A program made the translations under genes and the position numbers. Below the pieces are notes generated by a model. It was not told the origin of the DNA. It made no database searches and worked only from the letters and a program-made list of their open reading frames with translations. Below are positions 55,548 through 63,392 of a stretch of DNA of 64,000 bases, one piece after another. Origin of the DNA: Streptococcus catagoni (lineage in GTDB: Bacteria > Bacillota > Bacilli > Lactobacillales > Streptococcaceae); NCBI RefSeq assembly GCF_011421425.1, contig NZ_WPCW01000001.1, positions 434,001-498,000 on the forward strand, read 5' to 3'. Positions within the stretch are counted from its first letter, which is position 1. Every line of letters starts with the position of its first letter.

Positions 55548-56963
55548 TCAGATCAATAATTCAAATGGATTTTCCATTAGGTTCTTAAGATCAACCATGA
55601 ATTTAGCACCATTCATACCATCAACAATACGGTGGTCAATAGTCAAGCAGAGTGCCATGATTGGACGTGCAACAATTTCACCATCAACTACAGTTGGTGT
55701 TGGGATTGTTGCACCGACACCCAAGATAGCTGAGTTTGGTTGATTGATGATTGGGTTAAATGTCTTAGTGCCAAACATACCCAAGTTGGTGATAGAGAAT
55801 GTTGAACCAGACATTTCTTTTGATTTTAATTTACCTTCTTGAGTTTTCTTAATAACATCCTTAGAAGCTACAACAAAATCTGAAAGACTCATTTTATCAG
55901 CATTGTGAACAACTGGTACAATCAAGCCACCATCTAAACCAACAGCAATACCGATATTAACGAATTCATGCAATTCGATTTCTTGGGCATCATTTATAAG
56001 AGATGCATTTAAGAATTTGTGCTCAGGTTTCATTAATGTTTTAACAACTGCCATCCCAATTAAGTCTGTAAAGCTGACTTTTAAGCCAGTCTTATTCATG
56101 ATTGGGTCAATTAGCTTCTTACGAAAAGCAATCATCTCAGTCATATCAACATCATAATTCAAGGTAAAGGATGGTGCTGTTAGATATGAGTTGGTCATCC
56201 CTTTTGAGATAGCCTTACGCATAGCTGACATCTTGATAACTTCAACACCTTCTGGTAGATCAACTTTTGCTTTTTCTTCTTTAGCAGACTTGGTTTCTAC
56301 TTGTTGAGCTGGTTTAGAAGCATTGATCAGAGCAAGGATATCTTCTTTCATAACCTTACCTTTGAATCCACTACCAGTAACTTGTGCTAAATCAAGTCCA
56401 GCATCTTCTGCCATCTTACGAGCAAGTGGAGATGCTTTTGGTTGAGCATTTTTAAAGTTTTCAACATCTGCAGCATGAACACGACCCTTAGGTCCTGAAC
56501 CAGCAATCTGACCAAGTGAAAGTCCCATCTCTTTAGCTATCTTACGAGCAGCTGGCGTTGCACGAACACTTCCTTCTTCACCTTGTGGCACTGAAGTTGC
56601 TGCTAGTTCTAAGTCTGGTCTGTCAACATCTTCTTTAGGAGCTACCTTTGGAGCAGCATCTGCAGAATTTGGAGCAGGGATTTCAGTAGTTTTTTCACTA
56701 GAAGCAACAGTATCAACAGACTCGCCTTCTGCTCCGATATAACCAATAACTTCAGTGACTGGTACTGTATCACCATCATGACGGACAATCTTTAGAAGGA
56801 CACCAGCGTCTTCTGCTTCAATCTCCATATTTGTCTTGTCTGACATGATTTCAAGGAGAATATCACCTTCTTTTACAGTGTCACCTTCTTGTTTTTTCCA
56901 CTCGATGATTTCACCTTCTTGCATGTCAACACCGAGTTTAGGCATTATAATTTCAACAGCCAT
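55548..56963 (-). CDS. Dihydrolipoamide acetyltransferase (E2) with two subunit-binding domains
   Basis: The 471-residue E2 transfers acetyl groups to CoA. Domains in order: lipoyl (1-80, lysine in MSDKTNMEIE), an Ala/Pro-rich linker, a first peripheral subunit-binding domain (ATPAARKIAKEMGLSLGQIA), a second one (ASPLARKMAEDAGLDLAQVT), another linker, and the catalytic domain (about 240-471) with DHRIVDGMNGAKF. Two binding domains in tandem are unusual, since most E2 proteins have one. It is 75 bp downstream of E1beta and has a short intergenic hairpin before it. Confidence 0.95.
   Translation of the reverse strand: MAVEIIMPKLGVDMQEGEIIEWKKQEGDTVKEGDILLEIMSDKTNMEIEAEDAGVLLKIVRHDGDTVPVTEVIGYIGAEGESVDTVASSEKTTEIPAPNSADAAPKVAPKEDVDRPDLELAATSVPQGEEGSVRATPAARKIAKEMGLSLGQIAGSGPKGRVHAADVENFKNAQPKASPLARKMAEDAGLDLAQVTGSGFKGKVMKEDILALINASKPAQQVETKSAKEEKAKVDLPEGVEVIKMSAMRKAISKGMTNSYLTAPSFTLNYDVDMTEMIAFRKKLIDPIMNKTGLKVSFTDLIGMAVVKTLMKPEHKFLNASLINDAQEIELHEFVNIGIAVGLDGGLIVPVVHNADKMSLSDFVVASKDVIKKTQEGKLKSKEMSGSTFSITNLGMFGTKTFNPIINQPNSAILGVGATIPTPTVVDGEIVARPIMALCLTIDHRIVDGMNGAKFMVDLKNLMENPFELLI
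56711..56963 (-). repeat. Lipoyl-domain direct repeat, copy in E2
   Basis: Partner of the repeat at 55190-55442, about 1.5 kb apart in the same orientation. Homologous recombination between the copies would delete most of E2 and fuse the lipoyl domain to E3. Confidence 0.85.
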
Positions 56964-57004
56964 AATTTCCCTTTCCTTTATCTTTTAAGCTAATACAGTT
57001 GAAG

Positions 57005-57026
57005 GAAGCCCCAAGCTTGGGACTTC
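57005..57026 (-). other. Intercistronic hairpin between E1beta and E2
   Basis: GAAGCCCCA (57005-57013) and TGGGACTTC (57018-57026) form a 9-bp stem with one G-T pair and loop AGCT. No T-run follows, so it is more likely an RNA-processing or stabilising element than a terminator. Confidence 0.6.
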
Positions 57027-57038
57027 TTCATCTCTTTA

Positions 57039-58037
57039 TTAGTTACCATTTCTTGCCATTTTTACAATAGCAGCTTTAATTTTTTCAACATCTGGTAAAA
57101 TAGCTTGTTCAAGGACACGAGCATAAGGTACTGGCACATCTTCACTTGCAAGACGGACAATAGGATGATCCAAATAATCAAATGCTTCACTTTCAGTAAT
57201 CATTGTGGCAATTTCACCAGTGTAACCACCAGTTTTATAGGCATCATTGACAAGCATCACACGACCAGTTTTCTTAACAGATTCGATAATCAATTCTTTA
57301 TCTAATGGTACAAGTGTACGTGGGTCAAGGACTTCAACGTTGATTCCATCTTTAGCAACTTCTTCAGCTGCTTGAAGAACACGTTCTAGCATACGACCAT
57401 ATGAGATAATGGTTAAGTCAGTACCTTCACGTTTGATTTCACCTTTTCCAAGTGGAATATAGAAATCTGGGTCCTGGTTAACTTCTTCTTTTTTACCATA
57501 AAGAGCCTTAGGTTCCATGAAGATAACAATGTTGTTATCTTGAATAGCTGATTTTAACAGACCTTTGGCATCGTTAGCAGTTCCTGGGGCAACAACCTTG
57601 ATACCTGGAATATGTGTCATCCATGCTTCAAGTGATTGTGAGTGTTGCGCAGCTGACCCAATACCTGAACCTGAGGCAACACGGAAGGTTACAGGAGTTT
57701 TCATTCCTCCACCAAACATGTAGTTGTTTTTAGCACCATTGTTAACAATGGCGTCCATCATGATTGTAAGGAAGTCCATGAAAGTTACGTCAACAATTGG
57801 ACGAAGACCTGTAATTGCAGCACCAATTGCAGCACCTGAAATAGCAGCTTCAGAAATTGGTGTGTCTTTAACACGTTTTGCACCAAATTCTTCAAACATA
57901 CCTACTGAAGTACCGAAGTCACCACCGTAAATACCGACATCTTCACCCATAAGGAAGATATTTTCATCTTTGCGCATTTCTTCTGACATGGCAAGATTCA
58001 CGGCTTCACGCAAAGCCATTAATTTTGTTTCACTCAT
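57039..58037 (-). CDS. 2-oxoacid (pyruvate/acetoin) dehydrogenase E1 beta subunit
   Basis: The 332-residue beta subunit pairs with E1alpha in thiamine-diphosphate-dependent decarboxylation. It has MALREAVNLAMSEEMRKD, the ThDP-binding MGEDVGIYGGDFGTSVGM, DTPISEAAISGAAIGAA and the C-terminal LASEDVPVPYARVLEQ. Substrate could be pyruvate or acetoin. The gene order and sizes match the cluster called aco or pdh in pyogenic streptococci. Separate alpha and beta genes exclude a homodimeric E1. Confidence 0.94.
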   Translation of the reverse strand: MSETKLMALREAVNLAMSEEMRKDENIFLMGEDVGIYGGDFGTSVGMFEEFGAKRVKDTPISEAAISGAAIGAAITGLRPIVDVTFMDFLTIMMDAIVNNGAKNNYMFGGGMKTPVTFRVASGSGIGSAAQHSQSLEAWMTHIPGIKVVAPGTANDAKGLLKSAIQDNNIVIFMEPKALYGKKEEVNQDPDFYIPLGKGEIKREGTDLTIISYGRMLERVLQAAEEVAKDGINVEVLDPRTLVPLDKELIIESVKKTGRVMLVNDAYKTGGYTGEIATMITESEAFDYLDHPIVRLASEDVPVPYARVLEQAILPDVEKIKAAIVKMARNGN

Positions 58038-58128
58038 TTATTCTTTTCTCCTAGTTTTTTCAAAATAGAAATTTTCTCTTATCGAAATTGTTGATTCTAA
58101 TGATATAGATACTAATCTTGTAATAAGC

Positions 58129-59097
58129 TTAGTCTACCCAAACATCTTCAAATGCTACTGAAAGTTCAGGATCAGGACTGTTTTGAGCATATTCATAAGC
58201 ATCGTCAATTTCTTTTTTAACTTGTGCTTGGATAGCATCCAATTCTTCATCAGTAGCTATACCTTCTTTTGTAAGGTAAGTTCTGTATTTAATCATTGGA
58301 TCTTTTTCTTTCCAAGACGCTACTTCTTCTTTTGAACGGTATTTACCAGCATCAGCTGTTGAGTGACCAAACCAACGATAAGATTCTACTTCAACAATTG
58401 CAGGTCCATTTCCACCACGAACGTGCTCTACAGCTTTTTCCATTGTTTCATAAACAGCTAAAACATCATTACCATCTTCACAGTAGAAACCTGGAATTCC
58501 GTATGCTTCAGCACGGGTGTATAAGTGAGGAGTATTTGTAGCATTATTAATGCTCATTGAAATACCATAACGGTTGTTAATGATGAAGAATATAACAGGT
58601 AATTTCCAAGTAGCAGCCATGTTTACTGATTCATGGAATGATCCTTCATTAGTTGCACCGTCCCCAGAGAATGCAACCGCAATGTTATTAGTACCTTTAT
58701 ATTGTTGTGTTAAAGCAGCACCTACTGCAAGAGCATAGCCACCACCAACAATACCATTAGTACCGTAGTTACCTTTTTCAATGTCAGCCAAGTGCATAGA
58801 GCCACCGCGTCCTTTTGAGACACCAGTTGCTTTACCTGCAAGTTCAGCCATCATTTTATTTAAATCCATGTCTTTAGCAATAGATTGACCATGTCCACGG
58901 TGATTTGAGAAGATAATATCGTCATAAGTTAAATGCGCAACAGCACCGACGTTTGCTGCTTCTTCACCTACTGAAAAGTGAGTCATTCCTTGTACAAATC
59001 CACGACGAACTAGTTTGTTGATACGTGAGTCAAATTCACGAATACGTTCCATTTTAAGAAACATATCCAGATGTTTTTCTTTCGAAACTGTTACCAT
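58129..59097 (-). CDS. 2-oxoacid (pyruvate/acetoin) dehydrogenase E1 alpha subunit
   Basis: From the ATG at 59097 (MVTVSKEKHLDMFLKMERI), preceded by GGAGG, it has 322 residues. It shows MTHFSVGEEAANVGAVAHL, ISNHRG-like FSNHRGHGQSIAKDMD, and the ThDP/Mg motif FSGDGATNEGSFHES with NNRYGIS. The phosphorylation-loop region YRWFGHSTADAGKYRS is conserved. It is first in the four-gene operon; a promoter (TTGCAT-17-TATCAT) lies close upstream and a 24-bp palindrome farther up. Pyruvate is the more probable substrate, acetoin is possible. Confidence 0.94.
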   Translation of the reverse strand: MVTVSKEKHLDMFLKMERIREFDSRINKLVRRGFVQGMTHFSVGEEAANVGAVAHLTYDDIIFSNHRGHGQSIAKDMDLNKMMAELAGKATGVSKGRGGSMHLADIEKGNYGTNGIVGGGYALAVGAALTQQYKGTNNIAVAFSGDGATNEGSFHESVNMAATWKLPVIFFIINNRYGISMSINNATNTPHLYTRAEAYGIPGFYCEDGNDVLAVYETMEKAVEHVRGGNGPAIVEVESYRWFGHSTADAGKYRSKEEVASWKEKDPMIKYRTYLTKEGIATDEELDAIQAQVKKEIDDAYEYAQNSPDPELSVAFEDVWVD

Positions 59098-59129
59098 TTT
59101 GGCCTCCAAAATATTATATTACATCTCCA

Positions 59130-59158
59130 ATGATAACTTTTTTTCAGACTTTATGCAA
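59130..59158 (-). promoter_or_regulatory. Promoter of the dehydrogenase operon
   Basis: Minus-strand TTGCAT (59158-59153) and TATCAT (59135-59130) are exactly 17 bp apart, about 33 bp before the E1alpha ATG. Confidence 0.7.
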
Positions 59159-59246
59159 GCAATTGAGTTCGCACTATTAGCTAAAACATAAGGTTTATAG
59201 GAACATTACTTGTTTGTTAAATCACAAACTACTTTGTTATATATAA

Positions 59247-59270
59247 TAATCTGTTATATATAACAGATTA
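59247..59270. promoter_or_regulatory. Perfect 24-bp palindrome upstream of the dehydrogenase operon
   Basis: TAATCTGTTATA (59247-59258) is followed at once by its exact reverse complement (59259-59270). A partial copy of the core, TGTTATATATAATA, lies just before it at 59235-59248. The site is about 90 bp upstream of the -35. It has the form of a dimeric repressor or activator site; the binder is unknown. Confidence 0.7.
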
Positions 59271-59813
59271 TGTAAGAAGATTTAACTTGAAGAAAAAGAC
59301 CTTTTTCTATTGATTTTTTCTTAGGTGCGGGGTGAGCGCGACTTTTTTTTAGAAATTGCTGACTCTCAGATCACTCACCTCACAAATAGCTGAAATAAAA
59401 GGTTTTCAGTAGTCTGATCAGGGCCAGTCATCTTTTTCTGTCATGAGATTTCGTAAGAAATAGTAAGTCAAAAAGTGATGAATAAGAAAATTCATCACTC
59501 AGTTTGAAAAAAAGTTATTTTTTGCTAGCTTCCTTAGGTACTGTCGGACAGGTTAAACAGTCAGGGGAGTGACTGTTTGAGAAAACCAAAGAGTTCCATA
59601 CCTAACTTTCGACCCTAAGATCTGGCAAGTTCCCGGTATCTAAAATGTTGATATTAAAGCCATTCTACACTTTCAGAACGGCGGAGCTAGCCTTAATAAG
59701 CTCGCTCTTGCTCGCAGAAATAGGAAATCTATTGATAGCCTGAAGAAGCTTCTTAGCCTATTCCTAGGTAAATTGGGTTTGTCTGGCCTCTAAGAAAGCT
59801 TCTACTTCTTTCT
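59271..59813. other. Long region without a recognisable gene between E1alpha and the ABC-F gene
   Basis: Contents: a C/G-richer patch near 59326-59344, a terminator hairpin at 59474-59499, a perfect AAACAGTC/GACTGTTT hairpin at 59555-59578, and a plus-strand open stretch near 59658-59790 (IKAILHFQNGGASLNKLALA, RRNRKSIDSLKKLLSLFLGK). The stretch has no start signal or recognised homologue and may be a relic. Base composition from 59540 to 59720 is richer in G+C than the flanks. Confidence 0.5.
59474..59499 (-). terminator. Terminator downstream of the ABC-F gene
   Basis: AGTGATGAAT (59474-59483) pairs perfectly with ATTCATCACT (59490-59499). On the minus strand TTTTTGAC follows. It lies 315 bp beyond the ABC-F stop, implying a long 3' transcript or a separate small RNA ending there. 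Confidence 0.75.
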
Positions 59814-61724
59814 TTATAGTCCGATTTTTAGTCCGATTTCTTCCCACTCTGCCATTAAGGACTCTTGTTCTCTTTCCAAATGATCTAATTTACTTTGGCT
59901 TTCGATCAAGAAACTGGCTTCATTGCTATCTAGCATTTCTGCTTGAATAGAACTAACTTCTTGATCCAGGTCTTCTAGTCTTTTTTCTATCTCTTCAAGC
60001 CGTCTGCTTAATTTTCGCAGTTCCTTCTGATCTTCTTTTTGCCTTTGATAATCATTAAGCGCTCTAGCCTCACTGAGGACCTCTTGACTACTATCAGCTT
60101 TTAGACTAGCCAGTTCTTCAAGCTCTGCTTTTTTTTCAATATAATAGTCATAATCTCCCAGATATAAAGTCGAACCCTGCTCTGATATTTCTAGCACCTT
60201 GCTAGCAACCCGATTGATGAAATAGCGGTCATGGCTGACAAATAATAGGCTACCTTCATAAGTAATGAGCGCATTTTCTAGGACTTCTTTACTATCAATG
60301 TCCAGGTGGTTAGTCGGTTCGTCCAAGAGTAAAAAATTATTATTTTCTAAGGACAATTTAGCTAGGAGAAGTCGCGCTCTTTCCCCACCAGAAAGCATGG
60401 CAACTGTTTTTTTGACATCCTCACCTGAGAATAAAAAGGCAGCCAGACGATTTCGGATATCAAGTTCTGTTTTTGTAGAGAATTCCGACCACAGCTCTTC
60501 TAAGACTGTATTACTATCACTTAAGCGAGATTGTGATTGGTCGTAATAACCGATGTCAAGGTTAGCTCCAAACTTGACATTTCCCTTAATAAAGGGAATT
60601 TGTCCAATGATGGACTTCATTAGGGTTGACTTGCCGATCCCATTTGGGCCAACAATAGCGATGGCGTCCAACTTACTGATTTCTAAATCTATGGGTTCTG
60701 AGAGGATCTTGTTTTCATATCCAATGGCCACATCCTTTACTTGCAAAACAACGTTGCCCGAAGGCTTATCAACCTGGAAGGTCATATTGGCCTGCTTATT
60801 TTTAGCGTTTGGCTTTTCTAGGCGTTCCATTTTTTCTAATTGTTTTCTTCTAGCCTGTGCTCTCTTGGTTGTTGAAGCTCGTACGATATTTTTTTGAACA
60901 AAGTCTTCTAATTTAGCAATCTCTTTTTGCTGTTTTTCAAAGTTTTTTTCTTCACTGGCTAGTTTTTCTGCCTTTAAGTCAACAAACTGCGAGTAATTAC
61001 CAACATAGCGGTCCAAAGAATTTGGATTTAAGTCCAAGGTTAAGGTAGCCACCTTGTCTAAGAAATACCGGTCGTGACTAACAATAATCAAGGCTCCCTG
61101 ATAGTTGGACAAATAATTTTCTAGCCAAGCAATGGTATCAATATCAAGATGGTTGGTCGGCTCATCCAGTACCAGTAAATCCGGCTTCTCTAATAACATC
61201 TTGGCTAGAGCCAAACGTGTGTTTTGTCCGCCAGATAAGTCCGAAATTTTCATGTCCCACATAGATTCATCAAATTTAAATCCGTTCAAAATAGCTTTAA
61301 TTTCGGATTCATAAGCAAAGCCATTTCTCAAGCGGAAACTTTCTAAAAGGTGATCGTAATCAACCATCAACTTATCAAAGTCAGATCCACTTAGAAGAGG
61401 CATTTTTTCTTCCATCTGCCTCAGCTTTTTTTCATCTTTTCTGAGTTCGGTAAAGACCTTCAGCATTTCATTATAGATGCTATTAGTCGATTCAAAACGG
61501 CTATCTTGAGCCAAATAGGACAAAGAAAGATCTCTTTTTTTGTTAATTTCCCCACTGGTCGGGCTTTCTTCACCGACTAATATCTTTAAAAGGGTGGACT
61601 TGCCTGCACCATTTGGGCCCACTAGGGCGATACGATCACGTTCGTCTACCTGTAAATTTATATTTTTAAATAAGGTGTCTCCTGAAAAAGAACGTTCAAT
61701 TTTATTTGCTTGAAGTATAATCAT
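59814..61724 (-). CDS. ABC-F family ATPase
   Basis: The 636-residue soluble protein has two ABC domains. The first has Walker A ALVGPNGAGKSTLLKIL, signature LSGGQNTRLALAKMLL and Walker B LLVLDEPTNHLDIDT. The second has IVGPNGIGKSTLMKSI, LSGGERARLLLAKLSL and LLLDEPTNHLDIDSK. The linker between them is charged (ASTTKRAQARRKQLEK) and the C-terminus is a coiled coil (about 560-630). There are no membrane helices. ABC-F proteins act on ribosomes, either as translation factors or antibiotic-resistance proteins. The C-terminal extension and length match housekeeping YdiF/Uup-like members. Confidence 0.92.
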   Translation of the reverse strand: MIILQANKIERSFSGDTLFKNINLQVDERDRIALVGPNGAGKSTLLKILVGEESPTSGEINKKRDLSLSYLAQDSRFESTNSIYNEMLKVFTELRKDEKKLRQMEEKMPLLSGSDFDKLMVDYDHLLESFRLRNGFAYESEIKAILNGFKFDESMWDMKISDLSGGQNTRLALAKMLLEKPDLLVLDEPTNHLDIDTIAWLENYLSNYQGALIIVSHDRYFLDKVATLTLDLNPNSLDRYVGNYSQFVDLKAEKLASEEKNFEKQQKEIAKLEDFVQKNIVRASTTKRAQARRKQLEKMERLEKPNAKNKQANMTFQVDKPSGNVVLQVKDVAIGYENKILSEPIDLEISKLDAIAIVGPNGIGKSTLMKSIIGQIPFIKGNVKFGANLDIGYYDQSQSRLSDSNTVLEELWSEFSTKTELDIRNRLAAFLFSGEDVKKTVAMLSGGERARLLLAKLSLENNNFLLLDEPTNHLDIDSKEVLENALITYEGSLLFVSHDRYFINRVASKVLEISEQGSTLYLGDYDYYIEKKAELEELASLKADSSQEVLSEARALNDYQRQKEDQKELRKLSRRLEEIEKRLEDLDQEVSSIQAEMLDSNEASFLIESQSKLDHLEREQESLMAEWEEIGLKIGL

Positions 61725-61738
61725 AAGACTATTTTATC

Positions 61739-61760
61739 AAAAAAAGCCCCACTTGGGGGC
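61739..61760 (-). terminator. Terminator of the matrixin-like gene
   Basis: GCCCC (61746-61750) and GGGGC (61756-61760) form the stem, followed on the minus strand by seven T (61745-61739). It lies between the protease stop and the ABC-F start. Confidence 0.9.
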
Positions 61761-61787
61761 ATTTCTAGGTTAAATTATCGCTTTATT

Positions 61788-62519
61788 TTAGCTAGCATAG
61801 AGTTCTTTTACTTTTAAAATATCGCTTTTTTGAATCCCGTAATAAGAGCCTGAAGATTGCATAACTGATTCATTAGCATCATCATGTTCTAAACCAATGG
61901 CATGCCCCAACTCATGTTCAGCTGTGTGAACAATCCTCTCAGAACTATAACCATATTGGTTATCAAGTAAGTAATAGGCATTTAATAAAACTTTTGCAGA
62001 AGCAATGGTTTTAGTACTACTTAGGCTTTTAACCTTTGCTAAACCTGCAGCTTGCAGACTTGAATCCTTAGTGTGATCGGCAATAATATCGGCTTTCTCT
62101 TTTTCTTTTACTATTTCAAGTTTGAAGACACCAGTTTGATTCCAATTGGTGATTGCAGCTCGGTAGGCATTGACAAAAATAGGTTCTTCTGTAGCAATAA
62201 AGATCTTGGCCTGATTCTTAGGCCACTTCAGATCTTTTTTATCGGTAGAGTGATCAGAAAGCTTGTCTTTGAGCTTTGATCCCTTGGTCAGTTGCGCCCC
62301 ATCAGTATGTTTCCAAGCATCATAGATAGCCACAATTTTATGGGTCACGTTTGCAATATCATGAGCAAATTTTGAATCACTGTGATTGGAATAATAAATT
62401 AAAGCAAAGATAATGATCGCTAAGACCAAAACAGTCTGCACAAAACCCCAGATAATTCGCCAAATCATTAAAAAGATTGTTTTTGGTAACCACAGTACCA
62501 TCTTTAAAAATTTCTTCAT
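61788..62519 (-). CDS. Membrane-anchored matrixin-like zinc metalloprotease
   Basis: The 243-residue protein has an N-terminal membrane helix (about residues 18-43) and an extracellular domain ending in the metzincin motif HTAEHELGHAIGLEHDD (HExxHxxGxxH) with a likely Met-turn at ANESVMQSSG. The region KIFIATEEPIFVNAYRAAIT begins the catalytic domain, which is shorter than secreted animal matrixins. Substrate is unknown; cell-wall or surface proteins are plausible. It lies 21 bp after the esterase gene, probably in the same transcript. Confidence 0.88.
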   Translation of the reverse strand: MKKFLKMVLWLPKTIFLMIWRIIWGFVQTVLVLAIIIFALIYYSNHSDSKFAHDIANVTHKIVAIYDAWKHTDGAQLTKGSKLKDKLSDHSTDKKDLKWPKNQAKIFIATEEPIFVNAYRAAITNWNQTGVFKLEIVKEKEKADIIADHTKDSSLQAAGLAKVKSLSSTKTIASAKVLLNAYYLLDNQYGYSSERIVHTAEHELGHAIGLEHDDANESVMQSSGSYYGIQKSDILKVKELYAS

Positions 62520-62540
62520 CTTTTTCCTTATAAAACTTTC

Positions 62541-63326
62541 CTAAGAAAGCCTTTCTTCTTTGACATAATTAATGGGTAACCACTCAAGAAGGACTTCTAA
62601 TTGTTTATTCCAATAATACCAGTCATGGGTACCATGATCATTGCGATAGTTAATATCAAGTCCAAGCTCTAAGAGTTCTTCAACGGCCATCTCATTGGCC
62701 TGATATAAGAAGTCTTCGTAGCCACACCAAACGTAGAAATGAGTTTTCTTATCAGACTCTTTGACCATAGTAGACAAATAATGCTTTTCAACAGCTTCAG
62801 AATCTAGATCACCAAAGATGCCTTGCCAGTAATCCATACTGATAGCATTAAACTCATCAAAGGCCATATCTGGTTTTCTAAGGGCTCCAGAAAAGGATGC
62901 CGCATAAGAAAAACGATTTGTTTTCAGAGCCATTTTAAAGGCACCATAGCCTCCCATTGATAAACCAGCAATAAAGGTCTTTTCTCTTTTCTTGGTCATA
63001 TTAGGGAAGAAATTGGCTAGTACTTGAGGTAATTCTTCTGCCAGAGCTTTATAGTATGGCAAGCCAGAGGCAGTATCTGTGTACCAGCCTAAGTCTGTTG
63101 AAGGCATGACAACAATCATATTAGTATGACGAAGCAAACGTTCAATATTTGTTCTTTTCTGCCAAGAGTTCTCATTGCCTCCCATCCCATGTAACAAGTA
63201 TAAAACAGGGATATCCCTATCTCCTTGTTCTTCTTTACTTAGGCTTGATTGGTCTGGATAAATGACATTAACTTGTCTTTCCATTTGTAAAACTTCAGAA
63301 CGGTATTCAATCTTTATAGTTGCCAT
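62541..63326 (-). CDS. estA: Tributyrin-type esterase (EstA family)
   Basis: The 261-residue carboxylesterase of the esterase-D fold has the oxyanion region [19 protein letters not shown], nucleophile [17 protein letters not shown], an acidic residue in [12 protein letters not shown], and the catalytic histidine in [15 protein letters not shown]. No signal peptide is present. In pneumococcus and other streptococci the same gene follows the RNase J2 gene, as it does here. It likely cleaves short-chain esters. Confidence 0.9.
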   Translation of the reverse strand: MATIKIEYRSEVLQMERQVNVIYPDQSSLSKEEQGDRDIPVLYLLHGMGGNENSWQKRTNIERLLRHTNMIVVMPSTDLGWYTDTASGLPYYKALAEELPQVLANFFPNMTKKREKTFIAGLSMGGYGAFKMALKTNRFSYAASFSGALRKPDMAFDEFNAISMDYWQGIFGDLDSEAVEKHYLSTMVKESDKKTHFYVWCGYEDFLYQANEMAVEELLELGLDINYRNDHGTHDWYYWNKQLEVLLEWLPINYVKEERLS

Positions 63327-63392
63327 AAATGATACTCCTACTTATAACTTGCTTATTCTAAAAGAGGCCTGTATTAACAAGCCTCACCTCTT

